Source: an uncultured Alphaproteobacteria bacterium (lineage in GTDB: Bacteria > Pseudomonadota > Alphaproteobacteria > HIMB59 > GCA-002718135). Taken from it: a stretch of DNA of 64,000 nt. The translations under genes and the position numbers were made by a program. The notes under the pieces are model-generated. The model was not told the DNA's origin. It saw only the letters and a program-made list of their open reading frames with translations, and searched no databases. The stretch spans positions 1 through 64,000 of the forward strand of contig CACNLM010000001.1 of the NCBI GenBank assembly GCA_902621305.1, written 5' to 3'. The first letter of the stretch is position 1. Each line of letters opens with the position of its first letter. Below, in pieces: positions 31,443 to 41,402 of the stretch.

Positions 31443-32180
31443 ATGAGATTAGATAAAAAAAATATTATAGTCACAGCAGCAGCACAAGGCATTGGAAGAG
31501 CAACCGCCCTTAAATTTGCAAATGAGGGAGCTAAAGTTTTAGCAACTGATATTAATGAAGATAAACTAAATGATTTACAAAATGAAAACGAGAATATCCA
31601 AACTATGAAATTGGATGCAACAAACAAAAATGATGTAGAGGTCTTTTGTTCTTCTATAGACAAGATTGATGTTTTATTTCATGCAGTAGGTTTTGTTCAT
31701 CACGGAACAATTCTTGATTGTGATGAAGATGAATTTTCACGATCAATCAATGTTAACATATTTTCTGCATATTTAATGACCTACAATCTTTTGCCAAAAA
31801 TGCTGAAAGAAAAGAAAGGTAATATTGTTATTGTTTCTTCTGCCGCATCTAATGTTAAAGGTGTACCTAATAGGTTTATCTATGGAACTACAAAAGCGGC
31901 ATTAAATGGTTTTGTAAAAGCCATAGCTATTGATCATATTAAAGAAGGAATTCGCTGTAATGCTATTTTACCAGGAACTGTTGAAACACCTTCTTGGGAG
32001 GGTAGAGTTAACATGGCCGATGATCCTGTTAAAGCAAGATCAGACTTTATAGCAAGACAGGCTATGGGAAGATTAGCACAACCAGAAGAAATAGCATCTC
32101 TTGCAACTTATTTAGCAAGTGATGAATCAGATTTTGTTACTGGAACATTAAACTTAATTGATGGAGGGTGGACTTTATAA
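31443..32180 (+). CDS. SDR-family dehydrogenase (possible 2-keto-3-deoxy-L-fuconate dehydrogenase)
   Basis: TAAAQGIGRATAL cofactor motif; catalytic SSAAS...YGTTK; overlaps an FAH-family gene. Confidence 0.85.
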   Translation: MRLDKKNIIVTAAAQGIGRATALKFANEGAKVLATDINEDKLNDLQNENENIQTMKLDATNKNDVEVFCSSIDKIDVLFHAVGFVHHGTILDCDEDEFSRSINVNIFSAYLMTYNLLPKMLKEKKGNIVIVSSAASNVKGVPNRFIYGTTKAALNGFVKAIAIDHIKEGIRCNAILPGTVETPSWEGRVNMADDPVKARSDFIARQAMGRLAQPEEIASLATYLASDESDFVTGTLNLIDGGWTL

Positions 32181-33028
32181 TGAAAACTTTAAGATATAGA
32201 ATTGGAAATGAAGTTAAACCAGGAATACTTGATCAAGAAGGAAATATTCGCGATGTATCATCTCTAGTTAAGGATTGGGATAATAAAAATGTAACTATTG
32301 GTAAATTGAATGAAGTAAAAAAAATTGACTCTACATCTTTACCTTTAGTGGAAAACAGTGATGGATATGCACCTTGTGTTTGTAAAGAAAGTATTGGAAA
32401 ATTTATTTGTATCGGGCTTAATTATTCTGATCATGCTGAAGAAACAGGTCAGAAAGTTCCACCTGAACCAATTATTTTTGCAAAAGCAACAAGTGCCGTT
32501 ATTGGACCAAACGATAATGTAGAGATTCCAAAAAAATCAGTAAAGTCTGACTGGGAAGTTGAACTAGGTGTTATTATTGGAAAAGAAGCAAAATATATTT
32601 CTGAGAGCGAGTCACAATCTCATATTGCTGGATACTGTGTCATCAATGATCTCAGCGAAAGAGAATTTCAAATAGAACATTCCGGTCAATGGGTTAAAGG
32701 AAAATCTTGTGACACTTTTGGCCCAATCGGACCATATTTAGTTACTACTGATGAAGTACCAGATCCTCAAAACTTAAAAATGTGGCTTGATGTAAATGGT
32801 AAAAGAATGCAAGATGGATCAACAAGCACAATGGTTTACGGAGTAAACTTTTTAATAAGTTATTTAAGCCAATTTATGTCATTACAACCTGGCGACATCA
32901 TTTCTACAGGAACACCGCCTGGTGTTGGTATGGGAATGAAACCACAAGTATTTTTAAAAGCAGGTGATGTAATGAAACTTGGTATTGAGGGTCTGGGTGA
33001 ACAAACTCAAAAAACTATTCAGGCGTAA
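32180..33028 (+). CDS. Fumarylacetoacetate hydrolase-family protein (possible 2,4-diketo-3-deoxy-L-fuconate hydrolase)
   Basis: CIGLNYSDHAEETGQKVPPEPIIFAKATSAVIGPND, DWEVELGVIIGKEA, STGTPPGVGMG. Confidence 0.88.
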   Translation: MKTLRYRIGNEVKPGILDQEGNIRDVSSLVKDWDNKNVTIGKLNEVKKIDSTSLPLVENSDGYAPCVCKESIGKFICIGLNYSDHAEETGQKVPPEPIIFAKATSAVIGPNDNVEIPKKSVKSDWEVELGVIIGKEAKYISESESQSHIAGYCVINDLSEREFQIEHSGQWVKGKSCDTFGPIGPYLVTTDEVPDPQNLKMWLDVNGKRMQDGSTSTMVYGVNFLISYLSQFMSLQPGDIISTGTPPGVGMGMKPQVFLKAGDVMKLGIEGLGEQTQKTIQA

Positions 33029-34182
33029 TGTTTGGAAATATCAATAATTGTCATAACGTAAAAGATTTTAGAAACTTAGCAAAAAAAAGGCTACCTAGTC
33101 CAATATTCCATTACATTGATGGCGCTGCTGATGATGAGATAACTTATAAAAGAAACACAGATGCCTATGAACAATGTGATTTAATTCCAAATGTTTTAAG
33201 CGGAGTTGATAAAGTTGATATGTCAACTACGGTAATGGGACAAAAGTTAGACATGCCTTTGTATTGTGCACCAACCGCTCTTCAAAGGTTGTTTCATCAT
33301 GAAGGTGAGATCGGAGTTGCAAAAGCTGCAGAAAAATTTGGAACAATGTTTGGGATTTCATCTTTAGGAACTGCTAGCATTGAAGAAATATCAAATTTAG
33401 TAAAAACACCAAAATTATTTCAACTTTATGTTCACAAAGACAAAGGCCTGAACAAAGCTCTTATAGAAAGATGTAAGGAATCAAATTTTGAAGCAATGGC
33501 TGTGACTGTAGATACTGCTGTTGGAGGAAACCGCGAAAGAGATTTATATACGGGTTTTACTATTCCAATGAAATTAAAACTTAATAGTGTTCTAAGTTTT
33601 ATGCTCCATCCAAAGTGGGCAGTAGATTATTTTACAAAACCTAAATGGGAATTAAGTAATTTAAAGGATCATATTAATGAAGGTACAACAGTAATGACAA
33701 CCATTGGAGATTACTTCACTAAAATGCTTGATAATTCTATGAGTTGGAAAGACGTGGAAAATATTAATAAAGAGTGGGGTCGGCAATTTGCTATTAAAGG
33801 TGTGATGTCTGTAGATGATGCAAAAAAAGCAGTCGACGTGGGTGCCTCCGCTATAATGGTTTCAAATCATGGAGGTCGACAATTAGATGGTTCAAGATCA
33901 CCATTTGATCAACTAGCTGAAATTGTAGATGCTGTTGGTGATAAAATAGATGTAATTTGTGAAGGAGGAATAAGAAGAGGTACTCATGTTTTAAAAGCAC
34001 TGTCACTTGGTGCAAAAGCCTGTTCTGGTGGAAGAATGTATTTATATGCATTGGCAGCAGGAGGTCAAAAAGGTGTTGAAAAAAGTTTATCTAATTTACG
34101 CAATGAAATTGAACGCGACATGAAATTAATGGGAGTTTCTAACGTAAAAGAACTCACAAGAAAAAATCTAAAATTCAGATAA
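33028..34182 (+). CDS. lldD: Alpha-hydroxy-acid oxidizing protein, L-lactate dehydrogenase-like
   Basis: FMN enzyme features: HYIDGAADDEITYKRN, SNHGGRQLDGSRS, EGGIRRGTHVLKALSLGAKA. Confidence 0.88.
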   Translation: MFGNINNCHNVKDFRNLAKKRLPSPIFHYIDGAADDEITYKRNTDAYEQCDLIPNVLSGVDKVDMSTTVMGQKLDMPLYCAPTALQRLFHHEGEIGVAKAAEKFGTMFGISSLGTASIEEISNLVKTPKLFQLYVHKDKGLNKALIERCKESNFEAMAVTVDTAVGGNRERDLYTGFTIPMKLKLNSVLSFMLHPKWAVDYFTKPKWELSNLKDHINEGTTVMTTIGDYFTKMLDNSMSWKDVENINKEWGRQFAIKGVMSVDDAKKAVDVGASAIMVSNHGGRQLDGSRSPFDQLAEIVDAVGDKIDVICEGGIRRGTHVLKALSLGAKACSGGRMYLYALAAGGQKGVEKSLSNLRNEIERDMKLMGVSNVKELTRKNLKFR

Positions 34183-34242
34183 ATCAACAACTTTCTTAAA
34201 AAAAATATTTATTCTATTTCAATTTTATTTTACAAATTTTTT

Positions 34243-34563
34243 ATGAATGATGAAATAGAGCCAATCTTAATAGGTGAAGTAGACGATATTGATGTTGGAT
34301 CAGTTGAAAATTTTGAATACGACGATGTAAATTATGCAATTTATAGACTTGAGTCTGGCTTTTTTGCAACTGAAGGAAATTGTCCTTGTGCAGAAAAAAC
34401 TTTATTAAGTGATTCTAGTATTGAAGGTGAAGAACTAGAGTGTCCAACATGCGGAAATAAATTTAGTATTGTATCTGGAGACTCTATCTCTGATTTAGAA
34501 CAGACCCCATTAAAAATATTTGATGTTACAGAAGAAGATGGTAATCTTTACCTCAATATTTAA
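34243..34563 (+). CDS. Rieske-like domain protein with CxC...CxxC in place of CxH...CxxH
   Basis: GNCPCAEKTLLSDSSIEGEELECPTCGNKFSIVSGD in a Rieske-like layout. Confidence 0.7.
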   Translation: MNDEIEPILIGEVDDIDVGSVENFEYDDVNYAIYRLESGFFATEGNCPCAEKTLLSDSSIEGEELECPTCGNKFSIVSGDSISDLEQTPLKIFDVTEEDGNLYLNI

Positions 34564-35525
34564 CTTAAAAAATTAAAATTTATTATATTGCTTTCATTCA
34601 GTTTTTTACTTTTAGTCAAAAAATTATAAACGTTTTCACAAGACTCAATCGCCATTCTTTTCCTACATTCTAATGTTAATGCTGAATTATGAGGAGTTAA
34701 CAATGTATTTTGTAATGAAAATAATTTGTGGTTATTTATTGGAGGTTCAATTTCAAAAACATCTAATCCTGCAGCAAAAATTTTTTTGTTTTTTAAAGCA
34801 TCATATAATGCTTCTTCATTAACAATCCCACCACGAGCAGAATTTATAAGAATTAAATTAGATTTACATATGTTAAATGAATCATAGGAAATCAAATCTT
34901 TAGTATTATCATTTAAAGGTAAATGAATACTAATATAATCAGCAATTTTAAATCCCTTTTCCTTCTCAATTGGAATATAATTTAATTTTATAATATCATC
35001 ATTAGATACAAAAGGATCATGAATGTAAACTTGCATATCAAAAGCTAAACATCTTTTAGCTAAAGCTTTTCCAATTCTGCCAAAACCTAAAATTAAAATT
35101 TTTTTTTGATATAATTCAAAAAAATTAGGAAGTTTTGCTTTTTCTTTAAATTTATTATTTTTAACTAATTTATCTGATTCAAAAATATTTTTAGTCAAAC
35201 AGAGCATCATTGTCATTACATGCTCAGAAACACTCACTGAATTAGCTGTACCAGTTATTGCTAAAGCAATTTTATTTTCATTCAAAAAATTAATATCAAC
35301 ATTGTCGTAACCAACACCATGTCTAGCTACAACTTTTAAATTTTTAGCATTAGATAGAATATTTTTATTTAATTTCACTGTCCTAACAACAATGCCATCC
35401 ACATCTTTTAATTCTTCTTTAAGCTGATTCTCTTCCTTGTTTTCTGTAACAAAATACTTGATATTATTTTTCTCAAAAATTTCGAACCCACTTTTATGAA
35501 TCTCTCCAACAACTCCAACTTTCAT
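34560..35525 (-). CDS. D-3-phosphoglycerate dehydrogenase-like 2-hydroxyacid dehydrogenase
   Basis: VVARHGVGYDNVD, GFGRIGKALAKR, NSARGGIVNEEAL, TPHNSALT. Confidence 0.88.
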   Translation of the reverse strand: MKVGVVGEIHKSGFEIFEKNNIKYFVTENKEENQLKEELKDVDGIVVRTVKLNKNILSNAKNLKVVARHGVGYDNVDINFLNENKIALAITGTANSVSVSEHVMTMMLCLTKNIFESDKLVKNNKFKEKAKLPNFFELYQKKILILGFGRIGKALAKRCLAFDMQVYIHDPFVSNDDIIKLNYIPIEKEKGFKIADYISIHLPLNDNTKDLISYDSFNICKSNLILINSARGGIVNEEALYDALKNKKIFAAGLDVFEIEPPINNHKLFSLQNTLLTPHNSALTLECRKRMAIESCENVYNFLTKSKKLNESNIINFNFLS

Positions 35526-35623
35526 AAATGATTTATATTCTAAAATATTAAAAAAATAAATTGATTAACTCTTTAAATTATTTTTTTATTATAATAGTAT
35601 CAATTTTTTTTTGGAAAGAAACT

Positions 35624-37468
35624 ATGAAAACAGTTAGAATGTCATGTTCACATGCATTAATTAAGTATTTAACTATGCAAAAAATTTTAATTAATGGAAA
35701 AAAAGAACCACTATTTCCAGGAGCTTTCGGTATTTACGGTCATGGTAACGTTGCGTGTATTGGACAAGCTATGGAAGAATACCAAGACGAACTTCCTGGA
35801 TACAGAGGTCATCATGAACAAAACATGGCACTAACTGGAATTGCATATGCTCGTGCCAAAAGAAGACAACAAATATTTGTTGCAACTTCATCTGTTGGAC
35901 CAGGTTCCACTAACATGGTTACAGCTGCTGCAGTTGCTTTAAGTAATAGACTTCCAATTTTACTTTTACCAGGGGATACATTTTCTAGTCGTTTTCCGGA
36001 CCCTGTTTTACAACAAGTAGAACATTTTAATTCTCCATCAGAAACACAAAATGATTCATTTAAATCTGTATCAAGATATTTTGACCGAATAACTAGACCT
36101 GAACAAATTTTAACATCTTTACCGCAAGCGATTAATGTAATGCTTGATCCTGCAGAATGTGGCCCAGCAGTAATTTCTATGTCTCAAGATGTTCAAGGAG
36201 AAGCCTATGATTATCCTGAAATCTTTTTTGAAGAAAAAATTCATGAAATTAGAAGAATTCATCCTGATCCAAATCAAATACAAAAGGCTGCAGATAAATT
36301 AAAACAATCTAAACAACCTATCATTATTTCAGGTGGAGGTGTTTTATATTCAGAAGCAGAAGAGGAAATTTCTGCTTTTGCAAATAAACATAATATTCCT
36401 GTAACAGCAACTGTCATGGGTATTGGATGTATGAATAAAGATGATCCCTATTACATAAGTGCAATTGGATGCTTAGGAGAAGGCTCATCTAATAACCTTG
36501 CTACTGATACAGATTTAGCACTAGCTGTAGGAACAAAATTAGGAGACTTTACAACTGGCTCTTGGACTAATTTTGAAAATGAAAATTTTCAACTTGTATC
36601 AATAAATACTTCACGATTTGACACAACAAAACATCGCGCAACTCCTGTTGTAAGTGATGCAAAAATTGGACTTCAAGAATTATCAAAGGCATTAGGAGAT
36701 TGGAAAGCACCAGATAATTGGTACCACCGTTCAATTGAGGAAAGAAATAAATGGGATGAATATGTTGCTAAAGAAAGTGGACCAACAAACCAAGAATTAC
36801 CATCCTATGCTCATGCTGTAGGTGCAGTTTATAGAAACTCAGACTCATCAGATATTGTCGTAACTGCAGCTGGAGGGTTAGTTGGTGAAGTGGTTCAAAT
36901 ATGGAAACCAAAAGAGCTAAACACTTTTGAAACTGAATGGGGTTTTAGTTGCATGAGTTATGAAATATCAGGTGCACTTGGAATCAAAATGGCAAAACCT
37001 GATCAGGATGTAATTGTATTTGTAGGTGATGGATCATACCTTTTACAAAATAGCGATATCTACAGTTCAGTTTTATATGATAAAAAATTAATTATAGTTG
37101 TTTGTGATAATGGTGGTCACATGGTTATAAATAGATTGCAACTAGCAAAAGGTGGAAATGAATATCTTTGTAATCTAAATGCAGCCAGAGCGACAAATGT
37201 ACAGTTTGTAGATTTTGAGGCTCACGCAAAAAGTATGGGGGCAAATGGTGAGACTGTTAAATCTATTTCAGAGTTAGAGGCTGCTTTTAAAAGAGCAAAA
37301 GAATCAGACAAAACATATGTTATTTCTATGAAGACAGATGGGTATGAATGGTTAGAGGGGACAGCTTTCTGGGAAAGCCCAACACTTGAAGTAGATAATA
37401 CTGAAGGTAAGAAATCAGCTCTTAATGAATTTTTAGAAGGAAAAAATAAACAACGTAAAGGCGTATAA
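35624..37468 (+). CDS. iolD: IolD-like ThDP enzyme (3D-(3,5/4)-trihydroxycyclohexane-1,2-dione hydrolase family)
   Basis: MKTVRMSCSHALIKYLTMQ...FGIYGHGNVACIGQAM, YRGHHEQNMALTGIAYA, GDGSYLLQNSDIYSS ThDP motif. Confidence 0.85.
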   Translation: MKTVRMSCSHALIKYLTMQKILINGKKEPLFPGAFGIYGHGNVACIGQAMEEYQDELPGYRGHHEQNMALTGIAYARAKRRQQIFVATSSVGPGSTNMVTAAAVALSNRLPILLLPGDTFSSRFPDPVLQQVEHFNSPSETQNDSFKSVSRYFDRITRPEQILTSLPQAINVMLDPAECGPAVISMSQDVQGEAYDYPEIFFEEKIHEIRRIHPDPNQIQKAADKLKQSKQPIIISGGGVLYSEAEEEISAFANKHNIPVTATVMGIGCMNKDDPYYISAIGCLGEGSSNNLATDTDLALAVGTKLGDFTTGSWTNFENENFQLVSINTSRFDTTKHRATPVVSDAKIGLQELSKALGDWKAPDNWYHRSIEERNKWDEYVAKESGPTNQELPSYAHAVGAVYRNSDSSDIVVTAAGGLVGEVVQIWKPKELNTFETEWGFSCMSYEISGALGIKMAKPDQDVIVFVGDGSYLLQNSDIYSSVLYDKKLIIVVCDNGGHMVINRLQLAKGGNEYLCNLNAARATNVQFVDFEAHAKSMGANGETVKSISELEAAFKRAKESDKTYVISMKTDGYEWLEGTAFWESPTLEVDNTEGKKSALNEFLEGKNKQRKGV

Positions 37469-37501
37469 AATAAATTTCTTTTTCTAAAATTTCAAAATTG
37501 T

Positions 37502-38530
37502 ATGAATCAAAACAAGCCTATAATTTTATTAGACCCATATCCAAGAACAATGGACCTACTTTTTTCTAAAGAAAATTTAAAATACTTAAAAAAAAACTTT
37601 AAACTCATTACTGCTCCTAAAAAAAATAAAAATAATTTTTATGAAAAAAATCTACCAAAGGCAGATTATATTTTTGGACAACCCAATTTACCTTCATCTT
37701 TAATTTCTAAATCTGCAAAACTTAAAGCTATATTTAATGTAGAGAGTAATTTTATGGACAATATGGATTATGATTATTGTTTTAGAAAAGGAATACATGT
37801 TTTAGCAACATCTCCTGTGTTTGCTCAACCTGTTGCTGAAATGGCAATGGGTCTTACTTTATCTATAGCAAGAAGTATTCATATTGCTCATTCAGACTTT
37901 ATTTCAAAAAAAGAAAAATATGGTGGTGCAATAAGTCAGAATAATTTTTTGATAAAAAATAAAACATTTGGTTTAATTGGTTTTGGTGATTTAGCCAAAT
38001 CACTCACTCCTATACTCAAAGCATTCTCTAATAATATCATTGCCTATGACCCTTGGATTCCCAATAAAGAAATCGAAAAATTTGATGTTAATCCTACTAG
38101 TTTAAATTCTTTACTCAAAAATGCTGACATCATTTATGTATTAGCTTCCATTACTTCCTCTAATGAATCTATGATTAATTCTTCTAAACTGAAATTAATA
38201 AAAGATGGATCAATATTTGTCTTAATGAGTAGAGCAGCCATAATAAATTTTGATGATTTTTTTAATTTTTTAAATAACAGAAATGTGTTTGCTGCGATTG
38301 ATGTTTTTCCACAAGAACCATTTCCTAAAAATCATAAATTAAGAAAACTTAAAAACATAATTTTTTCTCCTCACAGGGCTGGCGCATTAGACAGCGCATT
38401 TAAAGAGATGGGTGAATTAGTAATTCAAGATTTAAAACTTATTTCAAAAGGCCTGCCTCCAAAATTATGCAAAAAAGCTGAAAGAGAAACTGTTAAATAT
38501 TTACGTTCAAAACCAGTTGATATTAATTAA
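37502..38530 (+). CDS. D-isomer-specific 2-hydroxyacid dehydrogenase family protein
   Basis: FGLIGFGDLAKSLTPIL, SRAAIINFDD, DVFPQEPFP, SPHRAGA. Confidence 0.85.
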   Translation: MNQNKPIILLDPYPRTMDLLFSKENLKYLKKNFKLITAPKKNKNNFYEKNLPKADYIFGQPNLPSSLISKSAKLKAIFNVESNFMDNMDYDYCFRKGIHVLATSPVFAQPVAEMAMGLTLSIARSIHIAHSDFISKKEKYGGAISQNNFLIKNKTFGLIGFGDLAKSLTPILKAFSNNIIAYDPWIPNKEIEKFDVNPTSLNSLLKNADIIYVLASITSSNESMINSSKLKLIKDGSIFVLMSRAAIINFDDFFNFLNNRNVFAAIDVFPQEPFPKNHKLRKLKNIIFSPHRAGALDSAFKEMGELVIQDLKLISKGLPPKLCKKAERETVKYLRSKPVDIN

Positions 38531-38550
38531 AATTTATTTAAAAACACACT

Positions 38551-39297
38551 ATGTCAGATAACTTAGTACTAGAAGCTAAATCAGTTTCAAAATTTTTTGG
38601 TACTATCACAGCTCTTCAAAATGTAGATCTTCATTTAAATAAAGGCGAGGTTCTTGGTGTTGTCGGCGATAACGGTGCTGGGAAATCAACATTAATGAAA
38701 GTTTTATCAGGATTATATAAGCCAAGTGAAGGTTCACTTTTTTTTGATAAAGAAAAAGTAACTTTAAATAGTCCGAGAGACTCTCAAAATTTGGGCTTAG
38801 AAATGGTTTATCAAGATTTAGCACTAGCTGGGAATCTCCCTATTGGTGATAATATTTTTTTAGGAAGAGAGCCAACAAGAAAAGTTGGTCCCTTTAATTT
38901 TTTGGATCATAAAAAAAGAAAACAATTAACTGAAGAGCATCTTTCAAAACTAAAAATAAACGTAAAGAGTGCTGATCAAAAGGTTGAAGAATTATCAGGT
39001 GGACAAAGACAAGCAGTAGCAATTGCTAGAGCTACAGCATTTAATGCAAAAATTGTATTGATGGATGAACCAACAGCAGCACTTGCTGTTAAAGAAGTTG
39101 GGAAAGTTTTAGATTTAATTTTAAATCTTAAAAAGTTAGGTGTTAGTGTAATAGTAATTAGCCATCGAATGGATGATATTTTTACTGTTTGTGATCGCGT
39201 AATGGCACTTTTTCAAGGAACAAACTTTGCTGAATCAGAATTAAAAAACACTTCAAGAGACGAAGTAATTGGGTGGATCATGGGGAAAAAAGATTAA
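38551..39297 (+). CDS. Sugar ABC transporter ATP-binding protein, single ATPase domain (FrcA-like)
   Basis: GDNGAGKSTLMK Walker A, ELSGGQRQAVAIARA signature, VLMDEPTAAL Walker B. Confidence 0.9.
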   Translation: MSDNLVLEAKSVSKFFGTITALQNVDLHLNKGEVLGVVGDNGAGKSTLMKVLSGLYKPSEGSLFFDKEKVTLNSPRDSQNLGLEMVYQDLALAGNLPIGDNIFLGREPTRKVGPFNFLDHKKRKQLTEEHLSKLKINVKSADQKVEELSGGQRQAVAIARATAFNAKIVLMDEPTAALAVKEVGKVLDLILNLKKLGVSVIVISHRMDDIFTVCDRVMALFQGTNFAESELKNTSRDEVIGWIMGKKD

Positions 39298-40304
39298 TGG
39301 ATAAGAATCAAGAATCTTTATTTGTCAGACTTATTCCTTTTTTTGAAAGATATGGAATCTTATTACTTATCCTAATAATGATTGCTGTTTTGCATTTGTT
39401 ACAACCTGATGTGTTTTTATCTTGGAGAAATGTAACAAATATTTTTAAACAAGTGTCTTGGCAGTCTATGTTAGCGCTTGGTGTTTTTATGGTCATAGTT
39501 ACTGCAGGAATAGATTTATCAGTCGGTTCAATTATTATGTTATCATTAATGGGACTTGCTATTGCTTCAAAAGCAGGAATGCCTTGGTACGTTGTCATGT
39601 TAGTTGCGCCAGCAATTGGGTTTTTGTGTGGTATGTTTAATGGTATTGGAATTACCTTACTTCGAATGCCTCACCCATTCATAATGACACTAGGGACGCT
39701 TTATATATTTAGAGGTATTGGAAATCTTATATCCGGAGGTGTTCCAATAACAGGTTTTGCTGAACAAATAAGAGTTATAGGAAATGGTAAAATTAAACTG
39801 GATGTAATTTTTGGAGAAGGCGCAAGAGAGTATATTCCCACAAGTTTAATTTTAATGATTGTAATATTTTTTATCTTTTGGATATTTTTAAATCATACAA
39901 GAATAGGTAAATGGATTTATGCGATTGGTGGCAACCCTGGAGCAGCAAGGGCAGCAGGTATTAACGTAGATCGAATTTTGATCGTTGTTTACACCTTGTG
40001 CGGTTTCTTGGCGGGCATTGGAGGTTTAATTTTAGCTGGAAGAACGAATTCTGCTTACCCAAATGCCGGTTTACAATCTGAGCTAGATGCAATTGCAGCA
40101 GTCATTATAGGTGGAGCCAGCTTTTTTGGGGGCAGAGGAACCGTTTTAGGTGTATTTGCTGGAGTCATGATTATGGGTATACTCCGAAATGGTCTAAATT
40201 TGATGAATGTTAGTGTTTTCTGGCAGCAAGTTCTTATTGGGTCAATTATTATTTTGGCTGTGTATATCGATGTTCTAAGAAGACAACTTGCAACCAGAAC
40301 ATAA
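39297..40304 (+). CDS. Sugar ABC transporter permease (RbsC-like)
   Basis: TAGIDLSVGSIIMLS, GNPGAARAAGINV, ELDAIAAVIIGGASFFGGRGTVLG; TAATG overlap with ATPase gene. Confidence 0.9.
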   Translation: MDKNQESLFVRLIPFFERYGILLLILIMIAVLHLLQPDVFLSWRNVTNIFKQVSWQSMLALGVFMVIVTAGIDLSVGSIIMLSLMGLAIASKAGMPWYVVMLVAPAIGFLCGMFNGIGITLLRMPHPFIMTLGTLYIFRGIGNLISGGVPITGFAEQIRVIGNGKIKLDVIFGEGAREYIPTSLILMIVIFFIFWIFLNHTRIGKWIYAIGGNPGAARAAGINVDRILIVVYTLCGFLAGIGGLILAGRTNSAYPNAGLQSELDAIAAVIIGGASFFGGRGTVLGVFAGVMIMGILRNGLNLMNVSVFWQQVLIGSIIILAVYIDVLRRQLATRT

Positions 40305-40392
40305 TATCAAAAAATAATCATTTTCAGACAAACAGCCACTTGATTAGATTTTCATTTTTGATTAATGGTTAAAAAAAATTTTAGGAGGAAAA

Positions 40393-41310
40393 ATGAAATT
40401 TCTTATTTCTATAATTACTACTTCTGTATTGTTTTTTTCAGGTAGTCTTTTAGCAGGCTCACATGCAAAAACAATTATGCTAAGTACTAAGGGACCAGGT
40501 GCTGGAAACCCTTTTTGGGCTTCAGTTGAAGCTGGTGCTAAAGATGCTGCTGAAGAATTAGGTGTAAACCTTATTATCCTTTCACCACCACAAGAGAGTG
40601 ATGTTATGGCTCAGGTAGCGCAAATTGAAGACCAAATTGCTAAAGGTGTAGACGGTATAGCGATTGCACCAACTGACCCTAACGCTGTTGCACCAATTCT
40701 TGATGATGCAATGGCTTCAGGTGTTCCAGTTGTATACATTGATACTAATGGAATTAATGAAGGTGTAACTTTCATTGGTACAAACAATATCAATGGCGCT
40801 GCTTTAGCTGCTCAATACATTTGTGATAATGTTCCAAGTGGTTCTGATGTTGCAATCCTTCAAGGAATGATCACGCAAACTACTGGTCAACACAGAGCTG
40901 AAGGATCTCACAAAGGTCTTGAAGCATGTGGTATGAACATTGTTGCTGAACTTCCAGCTAACTGGGATACTGCACAAGGTATGTCAGTAACTGAAGACAT
41001 TTTAACTGGTAACCCAAATCTAAAAGCAATTTTTGCTTCTAATGACAATATGGGTCTAGGGGCTATCCAAGCATTAAAAAATGCTGATATGCTAGATGAT
41101 GTTGTCGTTGTTGGATTTGATGCTAACCCTGATGCTGCTGCAAGTGTAATGGCTGGTGAGATGTCAGCTACTATTGCTCAATTCTCATACAACATGGGAT
41201 ACATGGGTGTAGAAAACGCACTTAAATTAGCTAATGGTGAAAGCATTCCAGATAACATTGATACTGGAACTGTATTAGTTACTAAAGAAAACGCTGCAGA
41301 CTTTATGTAA
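40393..41310 (+). CDS. Sugar ABC transporter substrate-binding protein (periplasmic-binding protein family 4-like)
   Basis: Signal peptide; GAGNPFWASVEAGAKDAAEELGVNL, QIAKGVDGIAIAPTDPNAVAP, VVGFDANPDAA. Confidence 0.9.
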   Translation: MKFLISIITTSVLFFSGSLLAGSHAKTIMLSTKGPGAGNPFWASVEAGAKDAAEELGVNLIILSPPQESDVMAQVAQIEDQIAKGVDGIAIAPTDPNAVAPILDDAMASGVPVVYIDTNGINEGVTFIGTNNINGAALAAQYICDNVPSGSDVAILQGMITQTTGQHRAEGSHKGLEACGMNIVAELPANWDTAQGMSVTEDILTGNPNLKAIFASNDNMGLGAIQALKNADMLDDVVVVGFDANPDAAASVMAGEMSATIAQFSYNMGYMGVENALKLANGESIPDNIDTGTVLVTKENAADFM

Positions 41311-41332
41311 GTCTTAGCAAAGTTATTTTTAA

Positions 41333-41363
41333 AGGGCCGTAATTTTTTACGGCCTTTTTTTTT
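41333..41363 (+). terminator. Intrinsic terminator after substrate-binding protein gene
   Basis: ggccgtaa-tttt-ttacggcc hairpin followed by a T tract. Confidence 0.88.
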
Positions 41364-41402
41364 ACTATTCCATTTTTTACAATTGATTTATAGAAACAAG
41401 TT

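Noticed and set aside
34560-35525. Assigning this as serA
   Set aside because: The catabolic setting and a second 2-hydroxyacid dehydrogenase nearby make the substrate uncertain, so only the family is called.
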